Below, piece by piece: positions 33,302 to 42,491 of a stretch of DNA of 64,000 nt. The notes under the pieces are model-generated. The model was given only the letters and a program-made list of their open reading frames with translations. It was not told where the DNA came from and did no database searches. A program made the position numbers and the translations under genes. Every line of letters begins with the position of its first letter. Position 1 is the first letter of the stretch. The stretch comes from Lachnospiraceae bacterium (GTDB taxonomy: Bacteria; Bacillota; Clostridia; Lachnospirales; Lachnospiraceae). Location: positions 2,170,001-2,234,000 of the forward strand of contig AP025576.1 in the NCBI GenBank assembly GCA_022845955.1, written 5' to 3'.

Positions 33302-36193
33302 CTAAGCCGGAGGAAAGCGCATAAGCTGTTCCAGCGATTCGGCCGGCATGGGCCGGTAATAGTAAAAGCCCTGGGCCAGGCAGCATCCCATCCGCAGAAG
33401 CTCCCGCGCCTGCTCCTGGGTTTCCACACCCTCGCAGATGACGGACATTCCAAGCGCCCTGACCATATTCACCAGATTCTCGATTACGATCTGCTCCCGC
33501 TTGCCCTGAAGCCCGTCGCCCACAAAGCTGCGATCCAGCTTGAGAACATCGGCCCGGAGTCGCTGAAGCTGGCCGAGAGAGGAATACCCGGAACCGAAAT
33601 CGTCGATGGCGATTTGAAAGCCCAGCCGCTTCAGCTGCGTCAGAACAGGGGCAATGCTGTCGGGCACGCTGGCTATGGCGCTTTCTGTGATCTCCACCTC
33701 CAGCAGAGCGCGGGGAACCTGATATTGATCCGCAATCGCCGCGATCTGCTCCGCAAAACCCGGACGGCCGAAATGCAGACGGGAAAAATTGCAGGAGACG
33801 GCGGATACGGGCAGCTCCCGATCCAGCCAGCTGCGGATGGTCCGGCATACGGATTCAAATAAGAAAAGATCAACCTGGACGATAAGCCCCTTTTTCTCAA
33901 AAAAAGGGATAAAAGAGCCGGGCATCAGCAGGCCGTGTTCGGGATGGTTCCACCGGACAAGGGCTTCGCTGCCGATGATCGCTCCGGTTTCCATGTTCAC
34001 CTTCGGCTGGTAATAGGCTACAAATTCCCGCTGCTCCAGCGCTGCGGACAGGCGGCCCTCAAGCTCCTGGTCGAGCAGGGCCTTCTGCCTCATTTTTTCA
34101 TCGTATAATACAATCCCTCCGGCAGTTGCATCCTTGGCGCTGTGTCTGGCGTAATTTGCCAGATCCAGCATCTGCTGGAGATCGTGGTTCTCGTCGGCCT
34201 CCACCCGGTAAGCGCCGAAGGACAGTCCGATTTCATAGGGAATCACGCCTTTTTCCCTGCGCCACTGGTTCAGCCTGTTTCCGAGCTGGTTCAGGCGGGA
34301 TGCCAGTTTATCCCAGTCCCCGCATTCCAGAAGCAGTACAAAATTGTCCGCCGATAGACGGGCGCAGCATTCCCGGCTGTCCATGGACTGCTGCAGAAGC
34401 TGCCCGAAAGCGCGGAGGACGCGATCTCCCTCTTCAAAGCCGAAATTATCGTTGATCAGCTTGAAACGGTCGATATCACAATAGAGCACCGCATAAGGCG
34501 TTTCCCCCTTTTCCCGGAGCAGCTCCCCGGAACGGATATAAAAGCGGTTCAGGTTATTAAGCCCTGTCAGCTCATCTTTGAAAAGCAGATTCTGAATCCG
34601 CCGGTTTTTCCTGGAATTTGTAAACAGGTTAATACACAATAGAAGGATAACGCTTCCCAGCACGGCGGTCACCAGCCCTGTCACCAGCCAGATATGCTGC
34701 CGGACGAAGGCGTCCACGCTGATCGGCCTGGAAACCGTGGAATTCCTGGTCAGCAAATCATCCACCTGTTCACTGGCCATATACTGGATATATTTATCCA
34801 ATATGGTAAAAAGGCGGGAATCGGCGGATTTGGATACCCCGATGCACAGATCACTGGGATACTGGGTCAGGGTGGTGGCATTGAGCTTATCGTATCCGGG
34901 ATCGCTGAGTAAATAATTGGCGGCATGGGTATTGGTGTAGGTGGCCTGGGCCTTGCCTTCCAGCACAGCGTCAAAGCACTCCTCCAGCGATGAAAAATAG
35001 AGGACCGTGCATGTCGGATTATTCCGGGCAACCCGTTCGGATAGCTGGTAGCCCTCCGGCAGAGCCAGCGTTTTCACGACCCCTCCGTCACTGCCGGTGA
35101 TTAACACGCCGGGCGCATTCAGGTAATACAGAGTGGTGTTCATTTGATTCCGTTCGTCCCAGAGATAATCCCCGTCAACCACGCTGAGCACATCGGTATC
35201 GCCCCGCTTCAGCGCTTCCAGCGATTCCGCCGCGGTGCGGGCTTCAAAGGTAAAGACAAGTCCGCTTCCCTGGGAAATCAGGCTGAAAATATCAGCCGCC
35301 ACCCCGCCGAAGCTTCCGTCAGGCCTGCGGTAAGCCAGCGGTGCGAAGGAAGGATCATAGGAGACCCGGATCGGCTCCGCCGTGCGGATATATTCCCGTT
35401 CTTCCTTGGTAAGCACAGGCTTCTGATTGGCGCTGGGAGCCAGATATTTATCATACAGATCCATCTGGTAGCCGGGATTGCGCAGAAGGATATCGTTAAT
35501 GGCCCGGTTTATCCGGGCGAGCAGCTCCGGTTTCTTCCTGGAAACGGCGATATACAGCGGGTTGGGGGCAAACTGGGCCACACTGCGGAAGATGCTGCCG
35601 CGGCCCAGATGGGTGATAGCCACGCCGTCCAGCTCCCCTTCCTCCAGCGCTGTGAGCAGCGCGTCGGTTTCGTCATAATCCACGATATCCAGCTCTACGT
35701 CATGCTCCCCGCAGTAACGCTTAAAGTTTTCCCCGTCCTCGCCGCCGCGGATGATTCCTACCCGCATTCCCTGAAACGCGTCAAAATCTTCATAATCATA
35801 ACGGGTATCATCCATTCGCACATTCAGAGTGGTGTAGATATTACACATGGGCTGATCCGTAAAAAACATCTGATCCATACGTTCCTCTGTCCGGTAAACC
35901 GAAGGAAGAATGTCGATTTCACCATCAATTAAAAGCTGAAGCGCATTCTGCCAGCTCTGTGTATCAACCACTTCATAGCGCAGGCCGCTCAGCTTGGAAA
36001 TTTCCTGGAGAAATTCAAAATTATAGCCCTCATATTCCCCCTGGGCATTGTAATACATATAATCGCCGTCTTCATAGTAACCCACACGGACAGGCGGCGT
36101 TTCTTCCGCTGAAACAGGCAAAGGCAGCGGACAAAGCAGAAGCAGGATAAAAAAAGAAAATGCCCGGATAAGGGCCTTTGTTGCAGGTGACAT
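33302..36193 (-). CDS. Cyclic-di-GMP phosphodiesterase with two SBP_bac_3-type sensor domains
   Basis: A 963-residue membrane signalling protein. The ATG at 36193 is preceded by GGGAG ten bases away and leads a signal peptide (AFSFFILLLLCPLPLPVSAE). Two amino-acid-binding-protein-type domains follow outside (residues about 34-255 and 275-505), one membrane helix (VTGLVTAVLGSVILLLC), a GGDEF-fold domain and an EAL domain. The GGDEF signature is replaced by SADNF, so cyclase activity is probably lost. The EAL side keeps SEALVRW, the Asn of CNFSR, VEITES, DDFGSGYSS, the Lys of VLKLDRSF, EGVET and QGF, so it should hydrolyse cyclic-di-GMP in response to an outside ligand. Confidence 0.9.
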   Translation of the reverse strand: MSPATKALIRAFSFFILLLLCPLPLPVSAEETPPVRVGYYEDGDYMYYNAQGEYEGYNFEFLQEISKLSGLRYEVVDTQSWQNALQLLIDGEIDILPSVYRTEERMDQMFFTDQPMCNIYTTLNVRMDDTRYDYEDFDAFQGMRVGIIRGGEDGENFKRYCGEHDVELDIVDYDETDALLTALEEGELDGVAITHLGRGSIFRSVAQFAPNPLYIAVSRKKPELLARINRAINDILLRNPGYQMDLYDKYLAPSANQKPVLTKEEREYIRTAEPIRVSYDPSFAPLAYRRPDGSFGGVAADIFSLISQGSGLVFTFEARTAAESLEALKRGDTDVLSVVDGDYLWDERNQMNTTLYYLNAPGVLITGSDGGVVKTLALPEGYQLSERVARNNPTCTVLYFSSLEECFDAVLEGKAQATYTNTHAANYLLSDPGYDKLNATTLTQYPSDLCIGVSKSADSRLFTILDKYIQYMASEQVDDLLTRNSTVSRPISVDAFVRQHIWLVTGLVTAVLGSVILLLCINLFTNSRKNRRIQNLLFKDELTGLNNLNRFYIRSGELLREKGETPYAVLYCDIDRFKLINDNFGFEEGDRVLRAFGQLLQQSMDSRECCARLSADNFVLLLECGDWDKLASRLNQLGNRLNQWRREKGVIPYEIGLSFGAYRVEADENHDLQQMLDLANYARHSAKDATAGGIVLYDEKMRQKALLDQELEGRLSAALEQREFVAYYQPKVNMETGAIIGSEALVRWNHPEHGLLMPGSFIPFFEKKGLIVQVDLFLFESVCRTIRSWLDRELPVSAVSCNFSRLHFGRPGFAEQIAAIADQYQVPRALLEVEITESAIASVPDSIAPVLTQLKRLGFQIAIDDFGSGYSSLGQLQRLRADVLKLDRSFVGDGLQGKREQIVIENLVNMVRALGMSVICEGVETQEQARELLRMGCCLAQGFYYYRPMPAESLEQLMRFPPA

Positions 36194-36493
36194 GCTATTG
36201 ATTCTCCCAATATGGCGGCGTTCTGTTCCCTCAGACTCTGTATCCATAATAACACTGCGGTGAAAGTAAAGCAACGCAAAACCTTTTCGGAGATGTTTTA
36301 TATACAGGCTGTTGGTAACAGTTCAGACAAGTCTGAACTGTTACCGCTGTTGTCCCTTCCCGGCCGTTTGACGGCATGAGGGTGTTCCGGGAGGATTTGA
36401 TTGCGGCCGGGAGGGACAGGGGGTATAATGCAGAAAGAAACTGTTTTATGCCCTTTGGTATCGGGCCGGAAATGATAGAGGGGATTTGCCGGA
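36194..36493. other. Divergent intergenic region with two large dyads
   Basis: 300 bases between the phosphodiesterase gene and the Asp-box protein gene. It contains a 32-bp palindrome (36314-36345), an interrupted inverted repeat (36351-36366 with 36404-36418, one bulge, 37-base loop) and a TATAAT (36424-36429) with a weak TTGCGG 17 bases upstream, reading rightward. The right arm of the inverted repeat covers the promoter spacer. Confidence 0.6.
36314..36345. repeat. 32-bp palindrome containing GTTCAGAC-AA-GTCTGAAC, copy 2
   Basis: Fifteen-base arms (36314-36328 and 36331-36345, outer GGTAACA and TGTTACC) are perfectly complementary, with only the central AA unpaired. The inner 18 bases are the reverse complement of the motif at 9066-9083. 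There is no U-run after it. Confidence 0.75.
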
Positions 36494-38929
36494 ATGGATG
36501 ATAAAAAAGAACAGGACACCACCGATGTGCAAAAGGAAACGTCTGTGGAGAAGAGAAAAACGAATCGGGCGGGCAGGATAACAGGTACAGTGCTGCTGGT
36601 TTTTGCAGGGGCAGTGCTGGGGAGCGGGGCTGTGCTTTACCGGAAAGTGGTGCTTCCGAGGGGGCTGAGCTGGCTGTTTCCGTGGATGGAGCCGGCGGTC
36701 ATTGCGGGCGTGCTTCTGGCGGCGGCGCTGCTTCTGGTATTATGGCTGCCGGTTGGGAAAAAAGCGAAGGGGCTTCTGGCAGGCTGCGGGCTTCTGACTG
36801 CGGTGCTGGCGGTAGTCTGCGTTACGCTGCTCCTCCCGGAAACGGTCAGCGTACGGAAATCCCCGGATGAAAAGAATACCCTTGTGATAGTGGAAGACAG
36901 GGAGAACCATACGCTGGCTGTTGCCCGGATATATTATGGATTTTGGAAACGGGAGAAGGATATGCTGCCGTTTCAGAGGCTGGAAGCGCTGAAATACCAG
37001 TGGCTGGAGAATGATGTCTGTGCAGTAACCGGGAGGGATGGGGACGGAGTTCTTCATCAGTATCTGGCAACTTATGGAGAGCGGGGAGATGGGATTTCCT
37101 ATAGGGATCCTCTGGCTGCCATGAGCGGCAGCTGGGAAGCGGAAGTTGACGGCGGGAAATGGCGTCTGCAAATAGGCGGTATGGCGCAGCTGGAAACGCC
37201 GGAGGGCCTGCAGACTTTTGACAGCAGCGACTGCGAACGATATGGGACTATTGCTGTGACCCTCGGGAAAGGAACCGGTGTACAGTGGAGTCTGGTTATG
37301 AATCAGGACTGCCGGCTGAATGACGGAAGAATCGCACAGGGAGGGACTCTGACCCTTTGTGCGGCAGATATGGGGGAAACGAAGCCTGTTATATTTAGCA
37401 GTACGGATGAACGGGAAGCATGGAACGGAAGTGAGAGCGCTTCGGAAGGGGAAAGAGAGAACGAAATCTGGGTAAAGCTGAAGCAGTATCTTTGGGGAAA
37501 CAGCCGGGAAAAACAGAATACGGAAGAAGCCATTGTTAAAGAAATGTATTTCCTGGCGGAAAACAATCCATCCGGAGAAGGGTATGCCCCGAAGCAGGAC
37601 GGGATCTTTTTTGTGGCGGCAGCGGACACGGAGGAATGCTGGAATGTACGGAATATCCTGAAGGAGTTTACAAAGACTTACCGGGTAAATGGGTATGATT
37701 GTGCGGTTCAGATGAAATCCATACAGTGTCTGGCAGGCAATCAGGAGGACGGCATGTATGAGGTGCATACCACAGAATTTATCGCCGCCCCGGGGATTGC
37801 CGGCCAGGTGGCGGAGGGAAGCCGGGTGGAAATGAAATATACGTTCCGGATGGTGAAAACTGCGCTGGGATACTATGTGTACCGTACCTTCGGAACAGAC
37901 GATGCCTGGGGGCCGGAGGGGGAGCCTGGGGAAATATATGTATTGTCGGATAACAAAGAATATTCGTATTTCCTGAGCGGGGAATATGATACGGCGGACC
38001 GATACGGATTTGCCAAAGCGCCGGAGGAAGGGATGCGGGAGCTGTACAAGGAAATGCTGGAGGGACGGTATCCGGCTGCTGTGGAAACCACCTATGAGGA
38101 GTCCCCTGCCATGCGGCTGGACGGCCAGGCATCTCTGTATCTGCTGTATGACGGAATCACGGAGGATTGTCTGCATTACCGTTACCGCATGGTGCAGTCA
38201 CAGACGCCGGAACTGCAGCCGGACAGCAGGCTGCAGACAAAGGAAGTCTATCAGGCCGTCATCAAGAGAGGGATGACCGGCATTGCTGCAGTGGGGGAAA
38301 CAGCAGAGAACGCACAGACGCCGGAACCCCCATCAAACAGCGGCGGGGATACATCGGATCCGGGGAAAAGGCGAAGCGGGCCGAGAGAAGGGGAAGTACG
38401 CTGGGACAGCTATAACGGGGATTACGCCAGGGAAATGGTGCTTAAGGAGCAGGGGATCACCTTCCGTATGGTGGTGCTGGATGCGGCGTTGGGAAGCCGG
38501 TTTTACGGGCTGGCGAAAAGCTATGACGGCGGGAAAACCTGGTATAAGGTGGGAACGGATCCTTTTAATTCCCAGACGGGAATGGATATTGATTTTACCT
38601 TTTTGGATGAGGACTTTGGCTTTGCCGCCCTTGCGCACAACGGAGGCGACAGCGCACAGCTGTATGTGACGGAGGACGGGGGATTTTCCTACAGCCCGGC
38701 GGACATGGAAGAGAAGCTGGTGACCCTGGAAGGGGGAGGGACCTTCGCCCCCTATGATTATCCCCGCATGCCCTATTGGGAAAACGGCGTTCTCTATGTA
38801 CTCTGCGGCCAGGGAGCCGACGGCGATTATGACGGCGGGGATGCATGGGCGCTGGCAAGATACCGGTCGGAGGATCGGGGGAAAAGCTTTCAGTTTGATG
38901 AAATGGTACCTGGGACAGGGAAGTCGTAA
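36494..38929 (+). CDS. Unrecognised membrane protein with C-terminal Asp-box repeats
   Basis: An 811-residue protein of unknown function. A charged N-terminal tail (residues 1-28) is followed by about three helices (31-50, 62-82, 91-110), then a long outside part. The C-terminal 200 residues contain Asp-box-like units, SYDGGKTWYKVG, TEDGGFSYSP and SEDRGKSFQF, as in sialidases and other propellers that follow a BNR pattern. A low-complexity linker with NAQTPEPPSNSGGDTSDPG separates the two outside halves. I see no sialidase catalytic FRIP motif, so binding rather than hydrolysis is more likely. It is convergent with a TetR gene and otherwise stands alone. Confidence 0.6.
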   Translation: MDDKKEQDTTDVQKETSVEKRKTNRAGRITGTVLLVFAGAVLGSGAVLYRKVVLPRGLSWLFPWMEPAVIAGVLLAAALLLVLWLPVGKKAKGLLAGCGLLTAVLAVVCVTLLLPETVSVRKSPDEKNTLVIVEDRENHTLAVARIYYGFWKREKDMLPFQRLEALKYQWLENDVCAVTGRDGDGVLHQYLATYGERGDGISYRDPLAAMSGSWEAEVDGGKWRLQIGGMAQLETPEGLQTFDSSDCERYGTIAVTLGKGTGVQWSLVMNQDCRLNDGRIAQGGTLTLCAADMGETKPVIFSSTDEREAWNGSESASEGERENEIWVKLKQYLWGNSREKQNTEEAIVKEMYFLAENNPSGEGYAPKQDGIFFVAAADTEECWNVRNILKEFTKTYRVNGYDCAVQMKSIQCLAGNQEDGMYEVHTTEFIAAPGIAGQVAEGSRVEMKYTFRMVKTALGYYVYRTFGTDDAWGPEGEPGEIYVLSDNKEYSYFLSGEYDTADRYGFAKAPEEGMRELYKEMLEGRYPAAVETTYEESPAMRLDGQASLYLLYDGITEDCLHYRYRMVQSQTPELQPDSRLQTKEVYQAVIKRGMTGIAAVGETAENAQTPEPPSNSGGDTSDPGKRRSGPREGEVRWDSYNGDYAREMVLKEQGITFRMVVLDAALGSRFYGLAKSYDGGKTWYKVGTDPFNSQTGMDIDFTFLDEDFGFAALAHNGGDSAQLYVTEDGGFSYSPADMEEKLVTLEGGGTFAPYDYPRMPYWENGVLYVLCGQGADGDYDGGDAWALARYRSEDRGKSFQFDEMVPGTGKS

Positions 38930-39008
38930 GAGAATTCTCTGTGCATAACCAGCCGCCCGTCAGATACAGCCGGAAAGCCCTTATTCCCAGGGATTGTTGT
39001 TTGGTTTC

Positions 39009-39635
39009 CTATAGGATTTCCTCTATCAGCGCGCTCATCTGCTCCGGCGTTTTCCGGGGAACCTCCGCACACCAGATCAGAGTGAGCTTCCAGAAACCGG
39101 CCAGACGGAAATGGAACATATACAAGTATTTTTCCATTTCCGCCGGCGGCGGGTTCCATTCGGTTTCCGGGGGGATATGGTTTATTTTTACCGCCACATC
39201 GCGGATGAGTGCGGGCATATCGTCCTCAATGAAGTATAGCAGATGCTGCTTCTGTAAAAGAAGCAGCATATCGATGTGATTTTCCCAGAACGCAAAATAG
39301 GATTGGGAAATTCCTTTCAGATCCTCTGCATGGTTTTTCCGCAGCGTATCAGCAAAATCATCCATGAGCAGGGATATGGTATATCTCATCACCTCATCTT
39401 TAGTCTGGAAATAGCGGTAAAAGGTTCTGCGGCCGATATAAGCCTTCTGGGCGATTTGGCTTATTGTTATATCATGATATGCTTTTTGCTCCAGCAGCCC
39501 GGACAGTGCGTTGCTGATACACTGTCCGGACTGCTTTTCTTTGCGCGTAACAAAAGCCTGTGTTTTGCGGCATCCATTATCCGGGCTGCCGTAAGGGCAG
39601 GTATCCGCCGTTTTATCCATCTTTTTTCCTTTCAT
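39009..39635 (-). CDS. TetR-family regulator
   Basis: A 208-residue regulator with a Cys-containing N-terminal tail and the TetR helix-turn-helix at about residues 40-85 (ISNALSGLLEQKAYHDITIS, then IGRRTFYRYFQTKDEVMRYT). The C-terminal domain resembles the TetR_C group near DhaS. The ATG at 39635 overlaps the hydrolase stop (ATGA); an internal ATG at 39620 after AAAGGAAAAAAG is an alternative. It probably controls the hydrolase operon, possibly through the TTAGCC dyad at 40549. Confidence 0.88.
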   Translation of the reverse strand: MKGKKMDKTADTCPYGSPDNGCRKTQAFVTRKEKQSGQCISNALSGLLEQKAYHDITISQIAQKAYIGRRTFYRYFQTKDEVMRYTISLLMDDFADTLRKNHAEDLKGISQSYFAFWENHIDMLLLLQKQHLLYFIEDDMPALIRDVAVKINHIPPETEWNPPPAEMEKYLYMFHFRLAGFWKLTLIWCAEVPRKTPEQMSALIEEIL

Positions 39636-40519
39636 CCATTTCTTTCTGCAAGGAATGAATCCAATGCGGAAAGGTAATCTTCACAACTGAGCAGCATAGC
39701 CAGATGTCCGCCTTTCAGGTCGGGCACAACAATAGGATCGGGCATCAGCCGGATCAGGGCGTCCTTCAGGCTGTTACAGAATATCTGATCGTCCCGGGAA
39801 AAGAAAAGCAGCACTTCGTTCCGGAACGGTTCAAAATCTTCCGGCCGGTGAGTACCGAATTCGGTGATCAGGTCTCCCAGCAGGGTATCCATATGGGCCA
39901 GATATGCATGGGACAGCTCCCCCTTCAACAAATCGAAAATACCGCTGCACAGTTCCGCCGCCTTTTTGTCGGCAATCGTGCGCCTGCACATCCATTTAAA
40001 AAGCGGAAACAGCAGAAACATGGGCAAATAGGTATCCATCCGCAGGCTTTTCCTGGTTTTATCCGGGTTAATCATGTGTACGAGATTCTGTATCCCTTCA
40101 AAGTCAAGGTCATTGGATAAAGAGCAGGTGCCCGACAGGATCATGCCCTTTATGAGCCGGGGATGGCGTCTTGCGGTTACCTGGGCCAGAAGCCCTCCGT
40201 AGGACTGGCCCACCAGGTAGATGTTCCGGGCGCCGATCTGTTCAAATAACTCCGCCATAGCATCCGCAAGGGAGGCGTTGGTGGGAAAATCCATGGGATA
40301 AGTAAAAGAAATAAAGCTGTATTTGGGCAGAAGGGATTCATACATGTAAAAAAAGCTGTCTCCAAGCCCGGTACCGCCCGCCAGAAATACCAGGGTGACG
40401 TCCGGGGCCAAACGTCGGCTGTTCCTATAATACCGGTAGGTAAACGTGCCGTGCTTCAAATAGGCGGTGCGTAAGGGTACCGCTTTCGTAAACTGCATAT
40501 AATTCTCTTTCAGGGTCAT
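39632..40519 (-). CDS. Alpha/beta hydrolase
   Basis: A 295-residue hydrolase without signal peptide. The nucleophile elbow is VGQSYGG (Ser about residue 118), with an oxyanion-type LAGGTGLGDSFF upstream. The acid is probably the Asp in LLFFSRDDQIF and the His in DLKGGHLAMLL. ATG at 40519 lies eight bases after GGAGG. Substrate unknown. First gene of a two-gene operon with a TetR regulator, which suggests removal of a small toxic or signalling ester. Confidence 0.88.
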   Translation of the reverse strand: MTLKENYMQFTKAVPLRTAYLKHGTFTYRYYRNSRRLAPDVTLVFLAGGTGLGDSFFYMYESLLPKYSFISFTYPMDFPTNASLADAMAELFEQIGARNIYLVGQSYGGLLAQVTARRHPRLIKGMILSGTCSLSNDLDFEGIQNLVHMINPDKTRKSLRMDTYLPMFLLFPLFKWMCRRTIADKKAAELCSGIFDLLKGELSHAYLAHMDTLLGDLITEFGTHRPEDFEPFRNEVLLFFSRDDQIFCNSLKDALIRLMPDPIVVPDLKGGHLAMLLSCEDYLSALDSFLAERNG

Positions 40520-40548
40520 CACAGGGGCCTCCTTCTGTCAGACGTTGA

Positions 40549-40562
40549 TTAGCCTTGGCTAA
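40549..40562 (-). promoter_or_regulatory. TTAGCC-TT-GGCTAA dyad upstream of the hydrolase-TetR operon
   Basis: A perfect 6+6 dyad 30 bases before the hydrolase start codon. Read on the minus strand it is TTAGCCAAGGCTAA, flanked by GG and TC. Its position near the expected promoter makes it a candidate TetR operator; the sequence also resembles iron-dependent repressor sites, so the identity of the binder is open. Confidence 0.4.
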
Positions 40563-40849
40563 CCGGCCTGTAAAATAAAAGCTCGCAGGGCGGGGATCCC
40601 GCTGTCCGGAACAGACCCTGGAGTTAAGATGAGTACAGTATATTACGCCCGCGGCTTCTTTGCAAGGAGACCGCAGAAAAGCGGCACATATTTTTGTTTT
40701 TGTGCCATTGCGGATCACATTCGTATTTGCGTATAAGACGGTGATATCTTATGGGTATTAAAGAAAACGCGTATCATCTTTCGGTGCGATTGCCGAAGCC
40801 ATACGCTGTTTGAGGGAGGAGGACGGGGGCTTCCCCTTGGGCGGAAGGA
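40563..40849. other. Stretch without recognised genes
   Basis: About 290 bases between the hydrolase promoter region and the broken S-layer-homology gene. I see only short frames and no convincing ribosome binding site. It may hold the eroded front of the S-layer-homology gene. Confidence 0.4.
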
Positions 40850-41369
40850 GGCGGAGCATCCCCGGGTACAGGGAATAACCTGTTCTCTCCGGACGGTCCA
40901 ATGACGCGGGGAATGTTCGTCACCGCACTGGGGCGGCAAGCTGTTCCGCCCTGACGCTCCTGTGACACGGGAACAGATGGCGGTTATCATGGCAGACTAC
41001 GCCGGACAGATGGGTTATTCCCTTCCCACACCGCTTGCGGCTGTCACCTTTGCGGACAACGATAAAAGCAGCACATGGGCGGCAAAGGAAATCGCCGTCA
41101 TGCAGCGGGCCGGAATTAGCAAAGGCAGGGACGGGAATCGTTTCGACCCGCAGGAAAACGCCACCCGCGCCGAAGCATCGGCGATGCTGCGCCGGTTTAT
41201 AGAAGTGGTAATTGACCCGGCCACGGCCAACGGCTGGGCAAAGAACGATTCCGGTCATTTACTCTGCTTTCAGGGCGGTAAGGCTCTCGCCGGCTGGAGG
41301 GAAATCGGCGGCTATTCTGCATATCGCCTGGAAAGAAGCATCTGTGGAAAGATGGGTACTGGCGCTTAA
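40850..41369 (+). pseudogene. Remnant of an S-layer-homology (SLH) protein gene
   Basis: Two SLH pieces lie in different frames. The first (40859-40933) reads GNNLFSPDGPMTRGMFVTAL and is closed by TGA at 40952. The second (40932-41369) reads LFRPDAPVTREQMAVIM, then FADNDKSSTWAAKEIAVMQR, ISKGRDGNRFDPQENATRAE, and starts a tail GWAKNDSG-type cell-wall-binding unit before losing frame. The spacing normally found between the two SLH motifs is missing, so a deletion between repeats plus frameshift is likely. No signal peptide or start is left. SLH domains anchor exported proteins to the cell wall. Confidence 0.75.
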
Positions 41370-41498
41370 CAGGAAATACAGACGGCACTGTCATTTATTC
41401 TGCCTTGACAGGAGGATCTGCTTATAATAAGGTTAGACTATATTTTTCTTATTTTCCTCTTTCGGAGGCCGGAGAAAGGACGTATTGGTGTGCGTTCA

Positions 41499-42410
41499 TC
41501 AGTCTGTTTCCGGGCAGTTGTCCAGGGTGTCCACATACAACGTGGCATCCAGCTGCAGTTCTTCCTTCAGCCTATGCTTTACTTCTTTCAAAGTATGGAA
41601 TGTCTCCGGGGAATGAGGAGAACCGGAAAAATGTACTTTGATGAATGCCAGTTTTTCCTCCGGCCCGTAATCATGCAGGTTGATCTCTGCGGTCGCTTCA
41701 AAAATGGTATATTCCGACAGGATCTTACGGATTTGCCGCTCGGTTTCCGGAGTGGCGCCTTCCCCGATAAGCAGAACCAGATTTTCCCCAAAGGAGGAAA
41801 TGCCGGACCAAAGGATGGAGAGCGCCACCAGAATTCCCAGAATACCGTCGAGCGGAAGGCGGGTGAAAGGGATCAGCAGGATACCGGCCAACGTCACCGC
41901 AGTTACAAGGGAATCTGAAAGATTGTCATTTCGTACGGCCCTCAGCGCAGCGGAAGCTGCCGTCCGGTTGATACGGTTTACGTACCAGGCCATGGCAAGC
42001 TTGATCCCGATGCCCAGGATCAGAGGCAGCAGGATAGCCGGGGAAACCAGGACGACGGACGGTCGGAGCAGCCGGCCAAGGGAGGATTTTCCAACGGACA
42101 CTGCAGTCAGCAGTATCAGGATGGAAATCAGAAAACCGCATACATATTCCATGCGTCCATGACCATAAGGGTGTGCCCGATCCTTTTCCCTTGCGGACAA
42201 GGTAAAGCCGGCTATGGTCAAAAGAGAGGAACCGCAGTCGGTAAGATTATTCAGGGCATCCGCGGTTATGGCAATACTGTTGCTGAAATAACCCGCGGTA
42301 AGCTTTATCAGGACCAGCAGCAGATTCCCGCAGAGTCCCAGCCAGCCGGTTCTGCGTCCGAGGGCGTCACGGCCGGTATTTTTATCTAAGACAGGATAAG
42401 TTTGTTCCAT
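41499..42410 (-). CDS. Cation diffusion facilitator (metal efflux)
   Basis: A 303-residue CDF transporter with six helices. The metal site residues appear as ADALNNLTDCGSS in helix 2 and RNDNLSDSLVT in helix 5, with the HPYGHGRMEY loop between. The first site has Asn in place of the His usual for zinc carriers, a pattern often linked to manganese or iron. The C-terminal cytoplasmic domain (from residue 210) has the normal fold, ending KEELQLDATLYVDTLDNCPE. Two AGGTACCT boxes flank its promoter, suggesting metal-controlled expression. Confidence 0.92.
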   Translation of the reverse strand: MEQTYPVLDKNTGRDALGRRTGWLGLCGNLLLVLIKLTAGYFSNSIAITADALNNLTDCGSSLLTIAGFTLSAREKDRAHPYGHGRMEYVCGFLISILILLTAVSVGKSSLGRLLRPSVVLVSPAILLPLILGIGIKLAMAWYVNRINRTAASAALRAVRNDNLSDSLVTAVTLAGILLIPFTRLPLDGILGILVALSILWSGISSFGENLVLLIGEGATPETERQIRKILSEYTIFEATAEINLHDYGPEEKLAFIKVHFSGSPHSPETFHTLKEVKHRLKEELQLDATLYVDTLDNCPETD

Positions 42411-42491
42411 ATGATGTTATCTCCTTTGCTGATAATACAGGGGTTCCGGAAGGCGGGTACTGTTGCCGTAACTGCTGACCGAAAAAAACGC

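Noticed and set aside
36740..38176. Minus-strand frame of 478 codons opposite the Asp-box protein
   Set aside because: The plus-strand frame has a normal start, membrane helices and Asp-box motifs; the minus frame has none.
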